In this document: positions 42,921 to 53,252 of the stretch, in pieces | Layout: each line of letters opens with the position of its first letter | Position numbering within the stretch: the stretch's first letter is position 1 | Assembly (NCBI RefSeq): GCF_006483455.1 | Contig: NZ_PPPU01000036.1 | Location: 31,299-95,298 of the forward strand | Length of the DNA stretch: 64,000 nucleotides | DNA from: Methylomonas koyamae | GTDB taxonomy: Bacteria > Pseudomonadota > Gammaproteobacteria > Methylococcales > Methylomonadaceae | Reading direction: 5' to 3' | Position numbers and translations under genes: made by a program | The notes under the pieces: generated by a model | What the model saw: only the letters and a program-made list of their open reading frames with translations | What the model was told of the DNA's origin: nothing | Databases searched by the model: none

Positions 42921-45900
42921 TCAACTTCTCAATGAGTGGCCGGTTAATTTAAGAAACAGGTTTTCCAGATTCGGCGTGGCGACCGTCAAGCCTGCCAACG
43001 GCACATTCAGCCGAGTCAGTTGGGCGATCGCCGCTTCCACATTGGCGGTGACGAACTCCACCGTTTCGGCGCCGGCACTCACCGCGAACGGCAAGCCTGG
43101 AAGCTCCGCCAGCCCGCTGGCCCGCGGCAGGCGGATCAGCACGCCGTCGAAATGCTCCTGCAACAGGTTCTCCGGTGTGTCCTGGACGATGACCCGGCCT
43201 TGATCCATGATCGCGATTTCGTCGCAAAGCTGCTCGGCTTCCTCCATGTAATGCGTGGTCAACACAATGGTCTTGCCGCGCTGTTTGATGTCCCGAATCA
43301 AGCTCCAGAAGTTGTGGCGCGATTGCGGGTCCAGACCGGTAGTCGGTTCGTCCAGAAACAAAATGTCCGGATCGTTGATTAAGGCGATGCCCAGCAACAA
43401 GCGTTGCCGCTGGCCGCCGGACAGCTTGCGGGAATCGCGGTTGATATAGTCCCCTAAGGCGCAGGCCTCGATAATGTCGTCGAGCGGCAGACTACGCGGG
43501 TAAAGCTTCTGAAACAGTTGCAAGCATTCCTTCACCGTCAAGGTTTCCGGCAAGGCGGTATGTTGAAACTGAATCCCGATGTGCTGGCTGTAGCCTCTAT
43601 CGATCGGTTTGCCGCGAAACAGGATGTCGCCTTTGCTCGGCTTGAGTATGCCTTCCAGCATTTCCAACGTGGAGGTTTTGCCGGCGCCGTTCGGTCCCAG
43701 CAAGCCGAAGCACGTCCCGGCTTGCAGCTCGAAACTGACCCCGGCAACCGCCGTCGTTTCGCCATAGTGTTTCTCCAAGCCTCTGACGCTCAGCAGACTA
43801 CTAGTCTGGTCCGGCTCGGCCAGCGGCGGCGCGGCGAGCGTTAACGGTTGAGCGGCCGGCTCGGGACTCAGCGCTCGCAACCAAGCCGCGCAATACGGCT
43901 GCTTGACCACCGTGAAATGCTCACCCTTGGCCTTGATGACATTGACGGCTTGAAAATAATCGTTCCACTCGTTGGCCGCCAACCAACCTTTACTGCCTTC
44001 CGCGATCACCAGCGTCACCCGATACGGCAACTTGGCGGTGTAACGGTAACGGGCGGTAATCGACGCCTCGGTCACTTGCCAGATTTTCAGAAAATGCCCG
44101 GCGTCCAGATTCGGAAGGATGTCCGCCAATAATGACGCAAAGCAGTCTTTCCACTCCGCATAGGGCTTGGTTTTTAAAATTTCGGCAATCGCGCCGCGAT
44201 GGGGCTCGGGCGAAATACCGGCGTTAGTCAGCATGAAGTTGCAGAATGCCTTGACCGAGGCCTGGTCCACGCTGCTTTGCCGCAGCAACAAACCGCTATC
44301 GATCAACACCACTTCGCCGATTTCGTAAGCCGAATCTTGCAACTGGCGCAACATTTCGTAGACCACGGTGCCGCCGTAACTGTGCGCGTACAAATTGATC
44401 CGGCCTTGCGGCCAGACGCGTTCGATCTGGGCGATATTGTGCGCGGCCATGTCCTCGACCGTGGTCGCCGGCGGCTCGTCGCTATAGCCTTTCATTTGCA
44501 AGCCGTAAACCGGCCCTTCCCGCTTCAGGCACTCCGCCAGTTCGAAATAGCCGTCGCTCAAGCCGGGCATGCCCGGCACGATAAACGTCGGAATCCCCGA
44601 GCGCAGATTGAGCAAATACGCTGAATTGGTCAGTTTTTCCAGCGGGCGCTCTAGATAATCGGTCAACGCTTTTATCGTCGGATATTTGAAAATATCGGCG
44701 AGATTCAGCGAGCTGTCGGGGAGAATGGCATTGATGCGACTAATCAGTTGCACGGTCAGCAAGGAGTGGCCGCCCAATTCAAAAAAATTGTCGTTCACGC
44801 CGACCCGCTCGATGTTCAACAGCGCCCGCCAAATTTCGGCCAGTTGTTGTTCCAGTTGGCCGCGTGGCGGGCTGAAATCCCCGCGCCCGGCCAGCCAACT
44901 CTCGGCTTGCTGTGCCAGTGCCTTACGGTCGATTTTGCCGCCCGGCGTCATCGGCAGGGTATCGAGTGCCAGCACCGCCAGCGGCACCATGTAGTCGGGC
45001 AAGGTTTGGCGCAGAAAAGCCTTCATGACTTCTTGCTCGGGCGGTTGGCCGGCGTGGGTATAAAACGCCAACAATTGTTTGTTGCCTTGGCGTTCGCTGA
45101 CGATGACGACGGCCAAGCGAACCGCCGGATGCTCGGCCAACGCGCTTTCAACTTCGCCCAATTCCACCCGAAACCCGCGAATCTTGACCTGATGGTCGCG
45201 GCGGCCGATAAAGGCCAGATTGCCGTCGTCCAGCCAGCGCACCAGATCGCCGGTTTTATACAGTTTGTCGGCCCCAAACGGGTTGGCAATGAATTTTTCG
45301 GCGGTCAATTCGGGCTGATTCAGATAGCCGCGAGCGACGCCGGCACCGGCGATGTGCAGTTCGCCCGGCACGCCGATCGGCACCGGTTTGAGTGCGCTGT
45401 CCAGCACATAGACCTGGGTGTTGGCCAGCGGCTTGCCGAGCGGTATCGCTTGGTCGGGATCGTGGGCCGGGTCTATCGGGTGCAGCAACGAAATGACGGT
45501 GGTTTCGGTCGGGCCGTAGGTGTTGATCACCGCGATGTTGGGGTTGCGTTGCCGCCAGGCCCGATACTTTTGCGCTTCGGCTTTTTCGCCGCCGATCACC
45601 ACCCGGCTCAGCGCGGTGTGGCTGAAGTCTTGCTCCACCAGCGTATGCCAATAGGCGGTGGGCAGGTTGATCAGACTGACTCGGTGGCGTTGCAGCAGGC
45701 TTTTTAAGTAAGCCACATCGGTGAAACGCTCGCCGTCCATCATCACCACCGCGCCGCCGCTGAGCAGGGTCGGAAACACTTCCTCGACGAAGATATCGAA
45801 GCTGATCGTCGAAAACTGCAACACCCGGTCGCGCTCGTTGAGACGGTAGGCGGCGATGACGGCCAGGTTGTGATTGACCACGTTGCGGTGTTCGACCATC

Positions 45901-47933
45901 ACCCCTTTGGGCTGACCGGTGGAACCGGAGGTATAGATCACATAGGCCAGATGCTCGGGAGCCGCGCTGGGACGCGGTTGCCCGGTGCTTTGGGCGATCA
46001 ACGGGCAGTCGCTATCCAGCGCCACGGTCTGAATCGCCGGACCGGTACCGATTTCACGCAAGCCTTCGACCAGGCCGGCTTCGGTCAGCAGCAGTTGGGC
46101 GCCGCTGTCCAACAGCAAGACTTTGCTACGTTCGGCGGGGGTATTGGCGTCCAGTGGCAGATAGGCGCCGCCGGCCTTGAGGATGCCCAGCAAGCCGACC
46201 AGCATCAGCGGCGAACGGCGCAAACACACCGCCACGAGGGTATCGGCCTGGACGCCTAACTTTTGCAGATAAACGGCCAGCCGGTCACTTTGCTCGTGCA
46301 GTTCTCGGTAGCTGAGCGAACTCTCCTCGCCGATCACCGCCACCTGTTCCGGGGTTTTCAAGGCTTGGCGGACGAACAGGTCGTGAAGGCAGGCGTCGGA
46401 AACCTGATTGGCGGTCGAGCGGCCCCAGTCGTCCAGTATCTTGCGCTGCTCGTCCGCATCCAGCAAATCGAGTTCCGCGAGCATGCCGTTCGGCGACTCG
46501 ACCAGGTAGCGCATGATGCTGGTCAGATGCTCCGCCATCCGCTGCACCGTCTGCGGCCGATACAGATCGGCGGCGTATTCGATCCCGATCAGCGCATGCT
46601 CGTCTTCGAATTCGTTATAGGTGAAGGTCAACTCGAACTTCGCTTCATTGATCTCGAAATCGAACAAGGGCTCCAGGCGGCAATTGCCGAACGGTAAGCC
46701 GCTGAGCCGAAGCGGGGTGTAGTTGATCAGGACTTGAAACAAGGGGCTGCGGCTTAAATCGCGCTCCGGTTGCAGCAAATCGAAAATCTTCTCGATCGGC
46801 ACCTGCTGGTTTTCCTGGCCTTCGACAATCACGGTGTGAACCTGCTCGAGCAAGGCGTTCACCGTCAAACCGGTTTGTTCCGGCGGGTTAATCCGCATCA
46901 CCACGGTATTGACGAAAAAACCGACCACAGCTTCGATTTCGCGCTGATTGCGGTTGGCCACCGGCATGCCCAAGCAAATGTCGTGTTGGCCGCTGTATTT
47001 TTTTAACAGCAGATAGACCGCGGCCATAAACAAGGTGAACGGAGTGGTTTTGCGCGTTCTGGCCGCTTGTTTAACCAATTTGCCCTGCTCCGAACTCAAC
47101 TCGAACTGGAGGTAAGCGCCGCGCCCGCTGGCGCTGGCCGGACGCGCAAAATCCAACGGCATCTCAAGATTCTGGTAACCGGATAACTGGCGTTGCCAGT
47201 AAGCCAGTTCGCGCGTCAGTTTGGCATCCGTGTGGGTTTCCCGCTCCCAACCGGCATACTGGGCGTAATCGACCGGCAAGGTCGGCAACGCGGGCGGTTT
47301 ACCTTCGACAAACGCGGCGTAGGCTGCCGCCAGATCGTTCAATAACACCCGCATCGACCAGCCGTCGGTCACGATGTGGTGCAAGCACAAGGCCAGGATG
47401 TGGGTTTCCGTCGCCAGGCGCAGCAGCATCGCCCTGAATAGTGCGGAAGTCTCCAGATTGAATGGCTGCTCGATAAAGCTTTGCAGCCGTTGTTTTTGTT
47501 CGCGACGTTGCAGTTCGCCGCTAAACCGGCTGAGATCGTGTTGCTCGATAGCGACTGCCGCCGCCGGCCGGATTCGTTGTAACGGCGTGTTGTCCAGCAC
47601 CGAAAAATTGGTGCGCAAGGCTTCGTGCCGGGCGTAAATAAAATCCAGCGCCTTGGCCAACGCGCCGATATCCAGCGGCCCTTCGATCTTGCCCAAACCC
47701 GGCACATGGTATTGGCCGCCGAAACCCAGCCGATCCAGAAACCACAAGCGCTCCTGCGAAAACGACTGACAGGCGATCTTGTCGCCGGCCAGATAGCTGA
47801 GAACCCCGGCCTTCTCCGCCTTTAGCGCGGACTTCACCGCGTCGGTCAGCAGGCCGGCGCCGGCTTCGACGCACAAATCTCCGGCCGGCGATCCGGTCAA
47901 GCGCGCGCCGTTAGCGATCAACTCGCTCAACAT
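42921..47933 (-). CDS. NRPS (docking-C-A-PCP-TE) fused to an ABC exporter ATPase
   Basis: 1670 residues in one frame. 1-48: TubC-type docking domain. About 52-470: condensation domain, HHIVTDG at about 184. About 500-1010: adenylation domain (YTSGSTGQPKG about 668, YGPTETT, KTGDL). About 1020-1095: carrier, Ser in LGGHSLL about 1056. About 1110-1355: thioesterase, Ser in AHSYGG about 1183, His in GEHFTVV. Then a Pro/Ala linker and, about 1375-1670, a complete ABC ATPase: Walker A GPNGAGKTS (about 1411), LSGGQRQR (about 1501), Walker B ILFLDEPTTGLDP. Specificity pocket read by eye as D-I-E-A-V-G-T-V-I-K; E at the third site occurs in some Lys/Orn pockets, so a basic residue is possible but unproven. 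The permease follows one base later. Last peptide-bond step, release and export are thus in one chain. Confidence 0.93.
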   Translation of the reverse strand: MLSELIANGARLTGSPAGDLCVEAGAGLLTDAVKSALKAEKAGVLSYLAGDKIACQSFSQERLWFLDRLGFGGQYHVPGLGKIEGPLDIGALAKALDFIYARHEALRTNFSVLDNTPLQRIRPAAAVAIEQHDLSRFSGELQRREQKQRLQSFIEQPFNLETSALFRAMLLRLATETHILALCLHHIVTDGWSMRVLLNDLAAAYAAFVEGKPPALPTLPVDYAQYAGWERETHTDAKLTRELAYWQRQLSGYQNLEMPLDFARPASASGRGAYLQFELSSEQGKLVKQAARTRKTTPFTLFMAAVYLLLKKYSGQHDICLGMPVANRNQREIEAVVGFFVNTVVMRINPPEQTGLTVNALLEQVHTVIVEGQENQQVPIEKIFDLLQPERDLSRSPLFQVLINYTPLRLSGLPFGNCRLEPLFDFEINEAKFELTFTYNEFEDEHALIGIEYAADLYRPQTVQRMAEHLTSIMRYLVESPNGMLAELDLLDADEQRKILDDWGRSTANQVSDACLHDLFVRQALKTPEQVAVIGEESSLSYRELHEQSDRLAVYLQKLGVQADTLVAVCLRRSPLMLVGLLGILKAGGAYLPLDANTPAERSKVLLLDSGAQLLLTEAGLVEGLREIGTGPAIQTVALDSDCPLIAQSTGQPRPSAAPEHLAYVIYTSGSTGQPKGVMVEHRNVVNHNLAVIAAYRLNERDRVLQFSTISFDIFVEEVFPTLLSGGAVVMMDGERFTDVAYLKSLLQRHRVSLINLPTAYWHTLVEQDFSHTALSRVVIGGEKAEAQKYRAWRQRNPNIAVINTYGPTETTVISLLHPIDPAHDPDQAIPLGKPLANTQVYVLDSALKPVPIGVPGELHIAGAGVARGYLNQPELTAEKFIANPFGADKLYKTGDLVRWLDDGNLAFIGRRDHQVKIRGFRVELGEVESALAEHPAVRLAVVIVSERQGNKQLLAFYTHAGQPPEQEVMKAFLRQTLPDYMVPLAVLALDTLPMTPGGKIDRKALAQQAESWLAGRGDFSPPRGQLEQQLAEIWRALLNIERVGVNDNFFELGGHSLLTVQLISRINAILPDSSLNLADIFKYPTIKALTDYLERPLEKLTNSAYLLNLRSGIPTFIVPGMPGLSDGYFELAECLKREGPVYGLQMKGYSDEPPATTVEDMAAHNIAQIERVWPQGRINLYAHSYGGTVVYEMLRQLQDSAYEIGEVVLIDSGLLLRQSSVDQASVKAFCNFMLTNAGISPEPHRGAIAEILKTKPYAEWKDCFASLLADILPNLDAGHFLKIWQVTEASITARYRYTAKLPYRVTLVIAEGSKGWLAANEWNDYFQAVNVIKAKGEHFTVVKQPYCAAWLRALSPEPAAQPLTLAAPPLAEPDQTSSLLSVRGLEKHYGETTAVAGVSFELQAGTCFGLLGPNGAGKTSTLEMLEGILKPSKGDILFRGKPIDRGYSQHIGIQFQHTALPETLTVKECLQLFQKLYPRSLPLDDIIEACALGDYINRDSRKLSGGQRQRLLLGIALINDPDILFLDEPTTGLDPQSRHNFWSLIRDIKQRGKTIVLTTHYMEEAEQLCDEIAIMDQGRVIVQDTPENLLQEHFDGVLIRLPRASGLAELPGLPFAVSAGAETVEFVTANVEAAIAQLTRLNVPLAGLTVATPNLENLFLKLTGHSLRS

Positions 47934-48008
47934 GGACTTGCTGCCGCGAATTGGATGAATCCCAGGCTGCGATCAGAAACCGAATCGCACCACCGATGCC
48001 GTATGCCG

Positions 48009-51000
48009 TTAAACAACGAATGCCTCCAGATGTTTCAGATAGTTAGCCAACGAATCTTCGGCCGGGGCGCAGCCGCTGTTCGCAATCGCCACGGCCAGTT
48101 GTTGAATGTCCGCCGCCTCGAACAAAGTACTCAGCGCCAGTTCGACACCCAACGCCGCCTTGGCCCGCAACACGATTTGGATCGCCAGCAAGGAATGGCC
48201 GCCCAACGCGAAAAAATTGTCCTGAATCCCGATCCGGCCGATACCCAATACATCCTGCCAAATGTCGGCCAAAGTGGCCTCGATGGCGTTGCTCGGCGCG
48301 ACGTAACCCGCCTCTGCCGAGCGCTCGACCGGCAGCGCCAGCAACGCTTTGCGATCGACCTTGCCGTTATCGGTCAACGGCATTTGCGCCAACGCCACCC
48401 AGGCGGCAGGCACCATGTAATCGGGCAAGCGCTGGCGCAAATACGCGATCAATTCCGCCGTCTCGAGCGCTATCCCGGCCTGGAAATAGGCAACCAACTG
48501 CTTGCCCCCGGCAAATTCCCGGGCAACGACGACGGCGTGGCGAATGTTCGGATGCAACAGCAAGGCCTGTTCGATTTCGCCGAGCTCGACTCGAAAGCCG
48601 CGAATCTTCACTTGCTGGTCTTGCCGGCCGATGAACAGCAACTGGCCGTCGTCGCGCCAGCGTACCAAGTCGCCGGTCTTGTACAGCCGACCCGGACCGA
48701 AGGGGTTGGCGATGAATTTCTCGGCGGTCAGCTCCGGCTGGTGCAGGTAGCCGCGGGCAACACCGGCGCCGGCAATGTGCAATTCGCCGGGTACGCCGAT
48801 CGGGACCGGTTGCAGGTCGCTGTCCAGGACGTAGACTTGGGTGTTGGCCAGCGGCCGACCCAGCGGGATCGGCTGGTCGGCGGCGACGGCCGCTTCGATG
48901 GGGTACAGCGTGGCGATGACGGTGGTTTCGGTCGGGCCGTAGCTGTTGATGACCCGGATATTCGGGTTGCGTTGCCGCCAGACCCGATACTTTTGCGCTT
49001 CGGCTTTTTCGCCGCCGATCACCACCCGGCTTAGCGCGGTGTCGCTGAAGTCTTGCTCCACCAGCGTATGCCAGTAGGCGGTGGGCAGGTTGATCAGGCT
49101 GACCCGCTGCCGCTGTACCAGGGTTTTCAGGTAGCCGGCGTCGGTAAAGCGTTCGCCGTCCATCATCACCACCGCGCCGCCGCTGAGCAGGGTCGGAAAC
49201 ACTTCTTCGACGAAGATATCGAAGCTGATCGTCGAAAATTGCAGCACCCGATCGCTGCCGCTGAGTTGGTAGGCGGCGATGACGGCCAGGTTGTGATTGA
49301 CGACGTTGCGGTGCTCGACCATGACGCCTTTGGGCCGGCCGCTGGAACCGGAGGTGTAGATGACATAGGCCAGATGCTCGGGACGCGCCAATTGCCGCGG
49401 CGGCTCGTCGATTTGGGCGATCCGCGGCCAGTCCCGGTCCACGGCAACCCGCAGCAGGTCCAGGCCCTGGGTTATCTCGTCGGCACCCGGCTCCAGCGCC
49501 GCTTCGGTCAATATCAGTTTGGCGCCGCTGTCCGCCAGCAGCAGTTTGCCGCGTTCGGTTGGGGTGTTGGCGTCCAGCGGCAGATAGGCGCCGCCGGCCT
49601 TGAGGATACCCAGCAAGCCGACCAGCATCAGCGGCGAACGGCGCAGACACACCGCCACCAGGGTATCGGCCTGGACGCCAAGCTGTTGCAGATAAACGGC
49701 CAGCCGGTCGCTTTGCTGGTGCAGTTCCCGGTAGCTGAGCGAACTCTCCTCGCCGATCACCGCCACCTGTTCCGGGGTTTTCAACGCCTGGCGGACGAAT
49801 AGCTGGTGCAGGCAGACGGCGGGAACCGCGACCGTCTGCGTCGCATTGAACCCGGTCAACAGACGTTGCTTTTCGGCCGCCGGCAGGATTTCGATGGCGC
49901 TGACGGCTTGATCCGGATTGGCAACCACACCGGAAATTAACTGTTTGAAACAGGCCAAATGCCGGACAACGCTGGCATCGTCGAACAAGCTGCGCTTGTA
50001 CTTGATGTTGATTTGCAGGCTGTGCCTGAAATCGTAAATTTCGAGCGTGTAATTGTCCTCGGTTTGCTGAAACACCTCGTACAAAGTCTCGACGCCCTGC
50101 AGCGCGTCGGCGTTATGTAACAGCTCGTCGAAAAAATTCTGGTAGGTGTAGGACACCGGAAACGGGTTTTCCTGGGGATTGGCCAAATGCAAGCCCAAGT
50201 CCGACAACAGCCTGGGAAACGGATAGTGCGCATGGTCCAGGCACTCGAAAAACCGGCGCCGGGCTTGCTGCATCAACTGATTGAAGGAAGCTGCCGGCTG
50301 CACTTGGCACGGTACGACCATGACGTTGATGTAACAACCGATACTGTGTTCGTAGGCCGATTTGGGCCGCCCGCGTACCGGCGTCGTCACCGCCGGCGCC
50401 GCGTGCCGGGTCAGCTTGTATAAAAAGACTTGAAACAGCGCCAGGAACAACACCGCCAAGCTGGTTTTACCACGCGTCGCCAAGCGCTTCAGGGCTGCCA
50501 GCTCGGCACCGTCCAGCCTGAACTTTTGACAACCGATACCGGCGGCCGACAAACTGGCTTGCGGCAAATAATCGTAAGGCAGATTCAAGGTCGCCGCTCG
50601 ATCGGCCAATAATTCACGCCACCAGCGTGCGTCTGCCGCCCCGTCAGCGCCGGCCAGATAGCGCCGTTCCCAATCGACAAAATCCAGAAACGCCAGATCG
50701 GGAGCGCGGCAAACCAAGGTCGCACCGGCCCGTAAGGCGTGATATTTCTGCCAGAACGCGGCGATAAACAAGGCCCCGGAGGTGCCGTCGAACACAATGT
50801 GGTGAATGACGAAATAGACGTAAGTCCCGGCCTCGGCCGCATCGATCGCATACAGCCTGACCGGCGCGTCCTTGGACAAATCGAAAGGCTGCCGCAACAA
50901 TTCCCACAAGCAGGCGTCCAGCACCGCCGCCGATTCCAGTCGCATTTCGTGACAGTTGATACATGCTGCGACCGGCCGAATCCGCTGCACGCAAGCGCCG

Positions 51001-53252
51001 GTCTCGGCGTCGACCTCGAGCGCCACGGTAAGCATGGGGTACTCGGCCAGCATCGCCGCAAGCGCTTGCTGCAATAAGACGGCATCGACGTTGCCTGAGA
51101 CTTTGAACGTCAACGGCACGTTAAACGCGATCGACTCCGGCGCCAGTTGATTGACGTACCACAGACCCTTTTGCACCTCCGACAACGGACCGCAGATAGC
51201 CGCATCGGCCAAACCCGGCGTCTCCCCGCTTGAGCCGGTGCTGCCGGCCGGCGTTTTTTGCTGCAGTTTCAGCGCCAACAGCGCAAAAAACCCGGCAAAG
51301 TCGTCGACACCCAGCACCTGGCTGAATTTGATGTCCAACCCCAGCGACTCGTTCAAACGGCCGACGAACTGCACCACGTCGATGGAATCGAAACCGTAAT
51401 CGATCAGGGAAAGCGACAAGTCGAGCGAGCCCAGCTCCAGCTTAAAAATGTCTTGAACCAACTCGGCTAGCACCGCGGCGCTGGATGGATCGAGCCCCAA
51501 CTCCGCCAAGGGCCGATCGGAGGCCCGCGCTGCGCGCTGGGCGATGCCGCTGGCGGCAACCGCGGCGTCGGCCCGGTATTCCTCCAGAACGACATGGGCG
51601 TTTACCCCGCCGATGGCATAGCTGTTCAGGGCCGCGCGTTTCGGCTGATCGGAACTCGGCCAAGGCCGGCCCTGGCGTTGCAGAATCAACGCATGCCCGG
51701 CGGCCAAATCGCTATTCACCGCATCGAGACCGGCGATACCGGGCAACAGAGCGTGCTCGAAAGCTTTTAACACTTTGATAATCGACGCCATCCCGGAAGC
51801 GGCTTCCGGGTGGCCGATGCTGGGCTTTACGCTGCTGACGTGCCAGCGTTTGCCGGAATCGGCGCTGGCTTGCCGGTAGCTTTGGTCGACAGCGCCCAAT
51901 TCCAACGCATCGGCCATCGGATTGCCGATACCGTGCGCCTCGACGTAATCGATCGAGTCGGCGCTGCAGCCGGCATTGGCGAGGCTCAATCGAATCGCTT
52001 CCTTAAGCCCTTGCGGATTCGGCGCCTCGAACGAATAGCCGCGGCCGCCGTGGTAAACCGCCGATCCTTTGACCACGCCCAAAATGCGGTTGCCATCCTG
52101 CTCGGCATCGGCCAAGGGTTTCAGGATCAACACGCCGCCGCCTTCGCTACGCAGATAACCGTTGGCGGTAGCGCCGAAACTTTTGGTCTGGTTGTCGCGG
52201 CTGAGAATATCGCGGTAAAGTCCCTGTCGCGCCGCCTGAGCGAATTCGTCCGCAGCAATCAGGTTGACGCCGCCGACAATTGCCTGCCGGCATTCCCCGG
52301 CCCGCAAACTTTGCACCGCCCGGTGCAAGGCCAGGTAGACACTGATGCAAAAGGAATTGACCGTCTCGCTCGGCCCTTTCAGGTTCAGCCGAAACGAAAT
52401 TTTGTTGGCAAGCGGAATCCGATACGCCACGTCCGCCGTCGGCGCCGTTTCCCGGCAGCCGATGAAAACCGCGGTCGGAGTGTTCGCCAATCCCGCAAGG
52501 TCGAGCCGATACTCCAGCAAAGCGTCCGCGATACATCGATACAGCAATTGCTCCTGCCGCGGCAAGGCTGCATACTCGGCTTCCGAGATCGGCAATGCCT
52601 CCGGCGCGTGCCGCTTGCCAAGGTCGATTCGGCCATAGGCAAGTTCCGGCGCTTCCGAACGGCCCGAGACCTGCAACGGCACCCCGGACACCACCTTTTG
52701 CCATAACGCAGCGGCATTTTCGGCTTCCGGGAAAATCCCGGCCATGCCGACCACGGCAATCGCCATGGCGGCTTGCGCCGGCTGCGGTCGCGCCACCAAT
52801 GCCGCCGGCACAGTCACAGGCCGGCAGTCCGTAGCCACCGCCGCCAAGTCCAACACCTCCGCAAGCAAATAATCCGCAAGCAAGTCCAAACGCGGATAAT
52901 CGAACAGCACGGTCGACCGCAACGCGCAGTGCAAGCGCTGTTCCAGTTCCACTTTAAAGTCGACCGCCTGCATGGAGTCGGCGCCGAGTTCGCCGAAGTT
53001 CCGGTCGTCGGCGACATCGTCGGGATCGTCCAATTCCAAAAACTCGACCAGCAAACCGCGGATAAAATCGATCAAGATGCGTCGGCGCAAATCCGGCTGC
53101 GCTTGGGCAAGCCGGTCTAACACGCTGAATGCTTCATGCGTTTCGCAGTAGGCGTCCGCAAACTGTATATCCGTCCCCATTGTGGTCTGAATAGAGTCAA
53201 AAACTATGGATAGTTGGCGCAAAATCGATGTGCGGAATCGACGTTCCGTCAA
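48009..53252 (-). CDS. Hybrid PKS-NRPS: ACP-KS-ACP-C-A-PCP
   Basis: 1747 residues from TTG 53252 (overlapping the thioesterase stop); ATG 53180 is an alternative start. About 55-135: carrier, Ser93 in GADSMQAVDF. About 160-560: ketosynthase with Cys in NSFCISVYLALH (about 302), His in EAHGIGNPM (about 435) and SIGHPEAASG (about 480); it resembles trans-AT ketosynthases (YHGGRGYSFEAPNPQG), and no AT, KR or DH is present. About 585-660: second carrier, DYGFDSID. About 690-1120: condensation domain, HHIVFDG about 818. About 1140-1640: adenylation domain, YTSGSSGRPKG about 1300, pocket read as D-I-E-A-V-G-S-V-I-K. About 1650-1720: carrier, LGGHSLL. It is expected to accept the isonitrile acyl chain on its first carrier and pass it to the first amino acid. 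The next synthetase starts 75 bases on. Confidence 0.92.
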   Translation of the reverse strand: MTERRFRTSILRQLSIVFDSIQTTMGTDIQFADAYCETHEAFSVLDRLAQAQPDLRRRILIDFIRGLLVEFLELDDPDDVADDRNFGELGADSMQAVDFKVELEQRLHCALRSTVLFDYPRLDLLADYLLAEVLDLAAVATDCRPVTVPAALVARPQPAQAAMAIAVVGMAGIFPEAENAAALWQKVVSGVPLQVSGRSEAPELAYGRIDLGKRHAPEALPISEAEYAALPRQEQLLYRCIADALLEYRLDLAGLANTPTAVFIGCRETAPTADVAYRIPLANKISFRLNLKGPSETVNSFCISVYLALHRAVQSLRAGECRQAIVGGVNLIAADEFAQAARQGLYRDILSRDNQTKSFGATANGYLRSEGGGVLILKPLADAEQDGNRILGVVKGSAVYHGGRGYSFEAPNPQGLKEAIRLSLANAGCSADSIDYVEAHGIGNPMADALELGAVDQSYRQASADSGKRWHVSSVKPSIGHPEAASGMASIIKVLKAFEHALLPGIAGLDAVNSDLAAGHALILQRQGRPWPSSDQPKRAALNSYAIGGVNAHVVLEEYRADAAVAASGIAQRAARASDRPLAELGLDPSSAAVLAELVQDIFKLELGSLDLSLSLIDYGFDSIDVVQFVGRLNESLGLDIKFSQVLGVDDFAGFFALLALKLQQKTPAGSTGSSGETPGLADAAICGPLSEVQKGLWYVNQLAPESIAFNVPLTFKVSGNVDAVLLQQALAAMLAEYPMLTVALEVDAETGACVQRIRPVAACINCHEMRLESAAVLDACLWELLRQPFDLSKDAPVRLYAIDAAEAGTYVYFVIHHIVFDGTSGALFIAAFWQKYHALRAGATLVCRAPDLAFLDFVDWERRYLAGADGAADARWWRELLADRAATLNLPYDYLPQASLSAAGIGCQKFRLDGAELAALKRLATRGKTSLAVLFLALFQVFLYKLTRHAAPAVTTPVRGRPKSAYEHSIGCYINVMVVPCQVQPAASFNQLMQQARRRFFECLDHAHYPFPRLLSDLGLHLANPQENPFPVSYTYQNFFDELLHNADALQGVETLYEVFQQTEDNYTLEIYDFRHSLQINIKYKRSLFDDASVVRHLACFKQLISGVVANPDQAVSAIEILPAAEKQRLLTGFNATQTVAVPAVCLHQLFVRQALKTPEQVAVIGEESSLSYRELHQQSDRLAVYLQQLGVQADTLVAVCLRRSPLMLVGLLGILKAGGAYLPLDANTPTERGKLLLADSGAKLILTEAALEPGADEITQGLDLLRVAVDRDWPRIAQIDEPPRQLARPEHLAYVIYTSGSSGRPKGVMVEHRNVVNHNLAVIAAYQLSGSDRVLQFSTISFDIFVEEVFPTLLSGGAVVMMDGERFTDAGYLKTLVQRQRVSLINLPTAYWHTLVEQDFSDTALSRVVIGGEKAEAQKYRVWRQRNPNIRVINSYGPTETTVIATLYPIEAAVAADQPIPLGRPLANTQVYVLDSDLQPVPIGVPGELHIAGAGVARGYLHQPELTAEKFIANPFGPGRLYKTGDLVRWRDDGQLLFIGRQDQQVKIRGFRVELGEIEQALLLHPNIRHAVVVAREFAGGKQLVAYFQAGIALETAELIAYLRQRLPDYMVPAAWVALAQMPLTDNGKVDRKALLALPVERSAEAGYVAPSNAIEATLADIWQDVLGIGRIGIQDNFFALGGHSLLAIQIVLRAKAALGVELALSTLFEAADIQQLAVAIANSGCAPAEDSLANYLKHLEAFVV

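Noticed and set aside
48367..49650. 427-codon minus-strand frame inside the hybrid synthase
   Set aside because: Shifted frame within the adenylation domain, Arg/Pro-rich composition without motifs; shadow.
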